Assembly: GCA_026989405.1 (NCBI GenBank)
Contig: JALSJL010000010.1
Span: 1-7,022, forward strand
Direction of reading: 5' to 3'
DNA length: 7,022 nucleotides
Source of the DNA: Marinosulfonomonas sp.
GTDB taxonomy: Bacteria > Pseudomonadota > Alphaproteobacteria > Rhodobacterales > Rhodobacteraceae
The notes beneath the pieces are model-generated. The model worked only from the letters and a program-made list of their open reading frames with translations. It made no database searches and was not told where the DNA came from. The position numbers and the translations under genes were made by a program. Of this stretch, positions 5,953 to 7,022 are shown one piece after another. Position 1 is the first letter of the stretch. Every line of letters starts with the position of its first letter.

Positions 5953-6620
5953 AGATCCGCCCCGGCTGATGTCAACTGACGATCCCTGATCCGCAACACG
6001 CGCGCGGACACGTTTTTCTTGGCCGTCCGAATGAGGTTCAGGTCGTGTGTGGCGATCAGAATGGTCTTTCCCATCTTGTTCAGTTCGATCAGCAAATCGA
6101 GCAGGCGCTGCGACATTTCCCAATCTATGTTTCCTGTCGGCTCATCCGCAATGATGACTTCGGGCGACATGATGACCGCGCGGGCAAGCGCGGCCCTTTG
6201 GCGTTCTCCGCCCGACATTTCGGGCGGCAGGGCGTTGGCGCGGTCAGACAACCCCACCCAGCTCAGCAACTCTTGCAGGTGATGCGCCTCATTGTCTCGT
6301 GCCGAAACCTCAAGAGGCAACAGGATGTTGTCAGAGATCGAAAGGTGATCGAGAAACCGGCAATCCTGATGGACAACGCCAATTCTGCGGCGGGCATAGG
6401 CAATGGCATCCCGGTCCATTTCGGCAAGATCCTTGCCAAAAATGGCGATATGCCCGGAGGTTGGCACAAGGTCTGCGTAGCATAGCTTCAGCAGTGTTGT
6501 CTTGCCGGCCCCGGATGGTCCAGTCAGAAAATGGAACGACCCCGGCTGAAGGTTCATGTCGATATGCGACAAAAGTTCTCTGCCGTCGTAGCCATAAGAT
6601 ACATCTGAGAGTTGAATCAC
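5949..6620 (-). CDS. ftsE: cell division ATP-binding protein FtsE (223 aa)
   Basis: FtsE is the cytoplasmic ABC ATPase that drives FtsX at the division site. All ABC motifs are present: Walker A GPSGAGKT (residues 34-41), Q-loop Gln85 in GVVHQDCRFLDHLS, signature MSGGERQRAALARA (135-148), Walker B VIIADEP with catalytic Glu160 (155-161), D-loop region TGNID and H-loop His192. The HQDCRFLDHL and EPTGNID wording is characteristic of FtsE rather than generic export ATPases. LolD and MacB-type ATPases are related, but the adjacent ftsX settles the assignment. The start is a GTG at 6620-6618, giving the usual MIQLSDVSYGY opening. The upstream Shine-Dalgarno is weak (an AAGGCGG-like run about ten bases away), so initiation may be modest. 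It is the first gene of the unit reading leftward. Confidence 0.96.
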   Translation of the reverse strand: MIQLSDVSYGYDGRELLSHIDMNLQPGSFHFLTGPSGAGKTTLLKLCYADLVPTSGHIAIFGKDLAEMDRDAIAYARRRIGVVHQDCRFLDHLSISDNILLPLEVSARDNEAHHLQELLSWVGLSDRANALPPEMSGGERQRAALARAVIMSPEVIIADEPTGNIDWEMSQRLLDLLIELNKMGKTILIATHDLNLIRTAKKNVSARVLRIRDRQLTSAGADL

Positions 6621-6806
6621 GCCTGAAACCGCCTTTTCCTGCCGCGACAGTTTTGCCTCAGCCGCCGCGCTGTTTCAATCGGTTGCCTTGCAAAAGCTTG
6701 GATTGTTTACCCGGCTTTGTTAAAAACCGGAAAAAAGAAGCAGAAACCCGGGTTCAGGCACCAAATACACGGCTGGAATTACGGAAAAAATTTTGAGGTA
6801 GCAGCG
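6621..6806. promoter_or_regulatory. divergent control region between ftsE and the zinc-ribbon gene
   Basis: This 186-base gap must hold promoters for both directions. It is richer in A/T than its surroundings, particularly 6700-6795. A weak rightward pair is TTGGAT (6698-6703) and TAAAAA (6721-6726) with a 17-base spacer. A 10-base perfect palindrome, AACCCGGGTT, lies at 6745-6754 and could bind a dimeric regulator or be incidental. No clear leftward -35/-10 pair was found, and no strong hairpin or riboswitch-like structure was seen. Only its role as a shared promoter region is safe. Confidence 0.4.
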
Positions 6807-7022
6807 ATGCGATTGATTTGTCCGAACTGCGGAGCCCAATATGAGGTGGATCCGGGTGTCATTCCCGAGACCGGCCGTGATGTTCAATGCTCGAATTGTG
6901 GCCACTCCTGGTTCCAAAAGCACAGCCAGAATGGTGAAGAGGCAAAGCCTCAGCCGGCGCAAGCCGGCACTCCTTCCGACGAGGATGCGCAACACCAGGA
7001 TGCTGACAACGCCAAGAGCACC
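6807..7022 (+). CDS. zinc-ribbon (MJ0042-type) protein, N-terminal part (partial at right edge)
   Basis: Seventy-two codons are visible, with no stop before the edge. The first 37 residues form a compact zinc ribbon, MRLICPNCGAQYEVDPGVIP followed by VQCSNCGHSWFQ. It has two C-x2-C pairs, Cys5/Cys8 and Cys28/Cys31, and the aromatic W-F after the second pair that marks the MJ0042 domain. From about residue 41 the chain becomes a Gln-, Glu-, Ala- and Pro-rich, probably disordered linker. In alphaproteobacteria such proteins often continue to a transmembrane segment and further domain; that part is not visible. The ATG has GAGG (6795-6798) eight bases upstream. Its role is unknown. The family is often guessed to act in regulation or envelope functions, and the divergent arrangement with ftsEX hints at shared control. 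Confidence 0.88.
   Translation, partial: MRLICPNCGAQYEVDPGVIPETGRDVQCSNCGHSWFQKHSQNGEEAKPQPAQAGTPSDEDAQHQDADNAKST

Noticed and set aside
5953..6123. ATG-started longer FtsX beginning at 6123
   Set aside because: The additional 57 residues lie entirely within ftsE, are hydrophilic and unlike FtsX; the GTGA overlap at 5952 is the natural start.
6720..6995. Minus-strand frame opposite the zinc-ribbon gene
   Set aside because: The opposite strand encodes an unmistakable two-knuckle zinc ribbon with its own ribosome site; this frame shows no family motif.

Overview
This window looks like chromosomal DNA of an alphaproteobacterium, most likely Rhodobacterales (Roseobacter/Rhodobacter-type). The evidence is the style of the AccA, FtsE, FtsX and PlsC proteins, the moderately high GC with strong C/G preference at third positions, and GTG starts with 1-4 nt gene overlaps. 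No rRNA, tRNA, CRISPR array, insertion sequence or phage gene was seen.

Layout, left to right. (a) 1-429, minus: the N-terminal 143 codons of a 5-oxoprolinase/hydantoinase-family protein that continues beyond the left edge, in DNA of about 70% GC. (b) 430-729: a 300-base spacer holding an exact 12-base direct repeat, two further CGAAAC elements, a near-match to a CtrA box and a doubtful short minus-strand reading frame. (c) 730-2963, plus: a two-gene cassette of a PAPS-type sulfotransferase and a GT4 glycosyltransferase, overlapping by 4 bases. It probably builds and sulfates a surface glycan. (d) 3046-4268, plus: accA, followed by an unrecognised 72-residue helical protein. (e) 4304-6620, minus: ftsE, ftsX and plsC in that transcription order, with overlaps of 4 and 1 bases. 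This is one transcription unit converging on the accA unit. (f) 6621-6806: the divergent control region. (g) 6807-7022, plus: the N-terminus of an MJ0042-type zinc-ribbon protein that runs off the right edge.

How the genes fit together: the right two thirds is core envelope biology. AccA supplies malonyl-CoA for fatty-acid synthesis, PlsC makes phosphatidic acid, and FtsEX is the divisome ABC complex controlling cell-wall hydrolysis. The sulfotransferase/glycosyltransferase pair looks like an accessory surface-polysaccharide cassette placed between a GC-rich catabolic gene and this core block. I see no clear evidence of a wholly new multi-gene system. The points most worth following up are the sulfotransferase/GT4 pair with its repeat-bearing leader, the tight coupling of plsC to ftsEX, and the small protein after accA.
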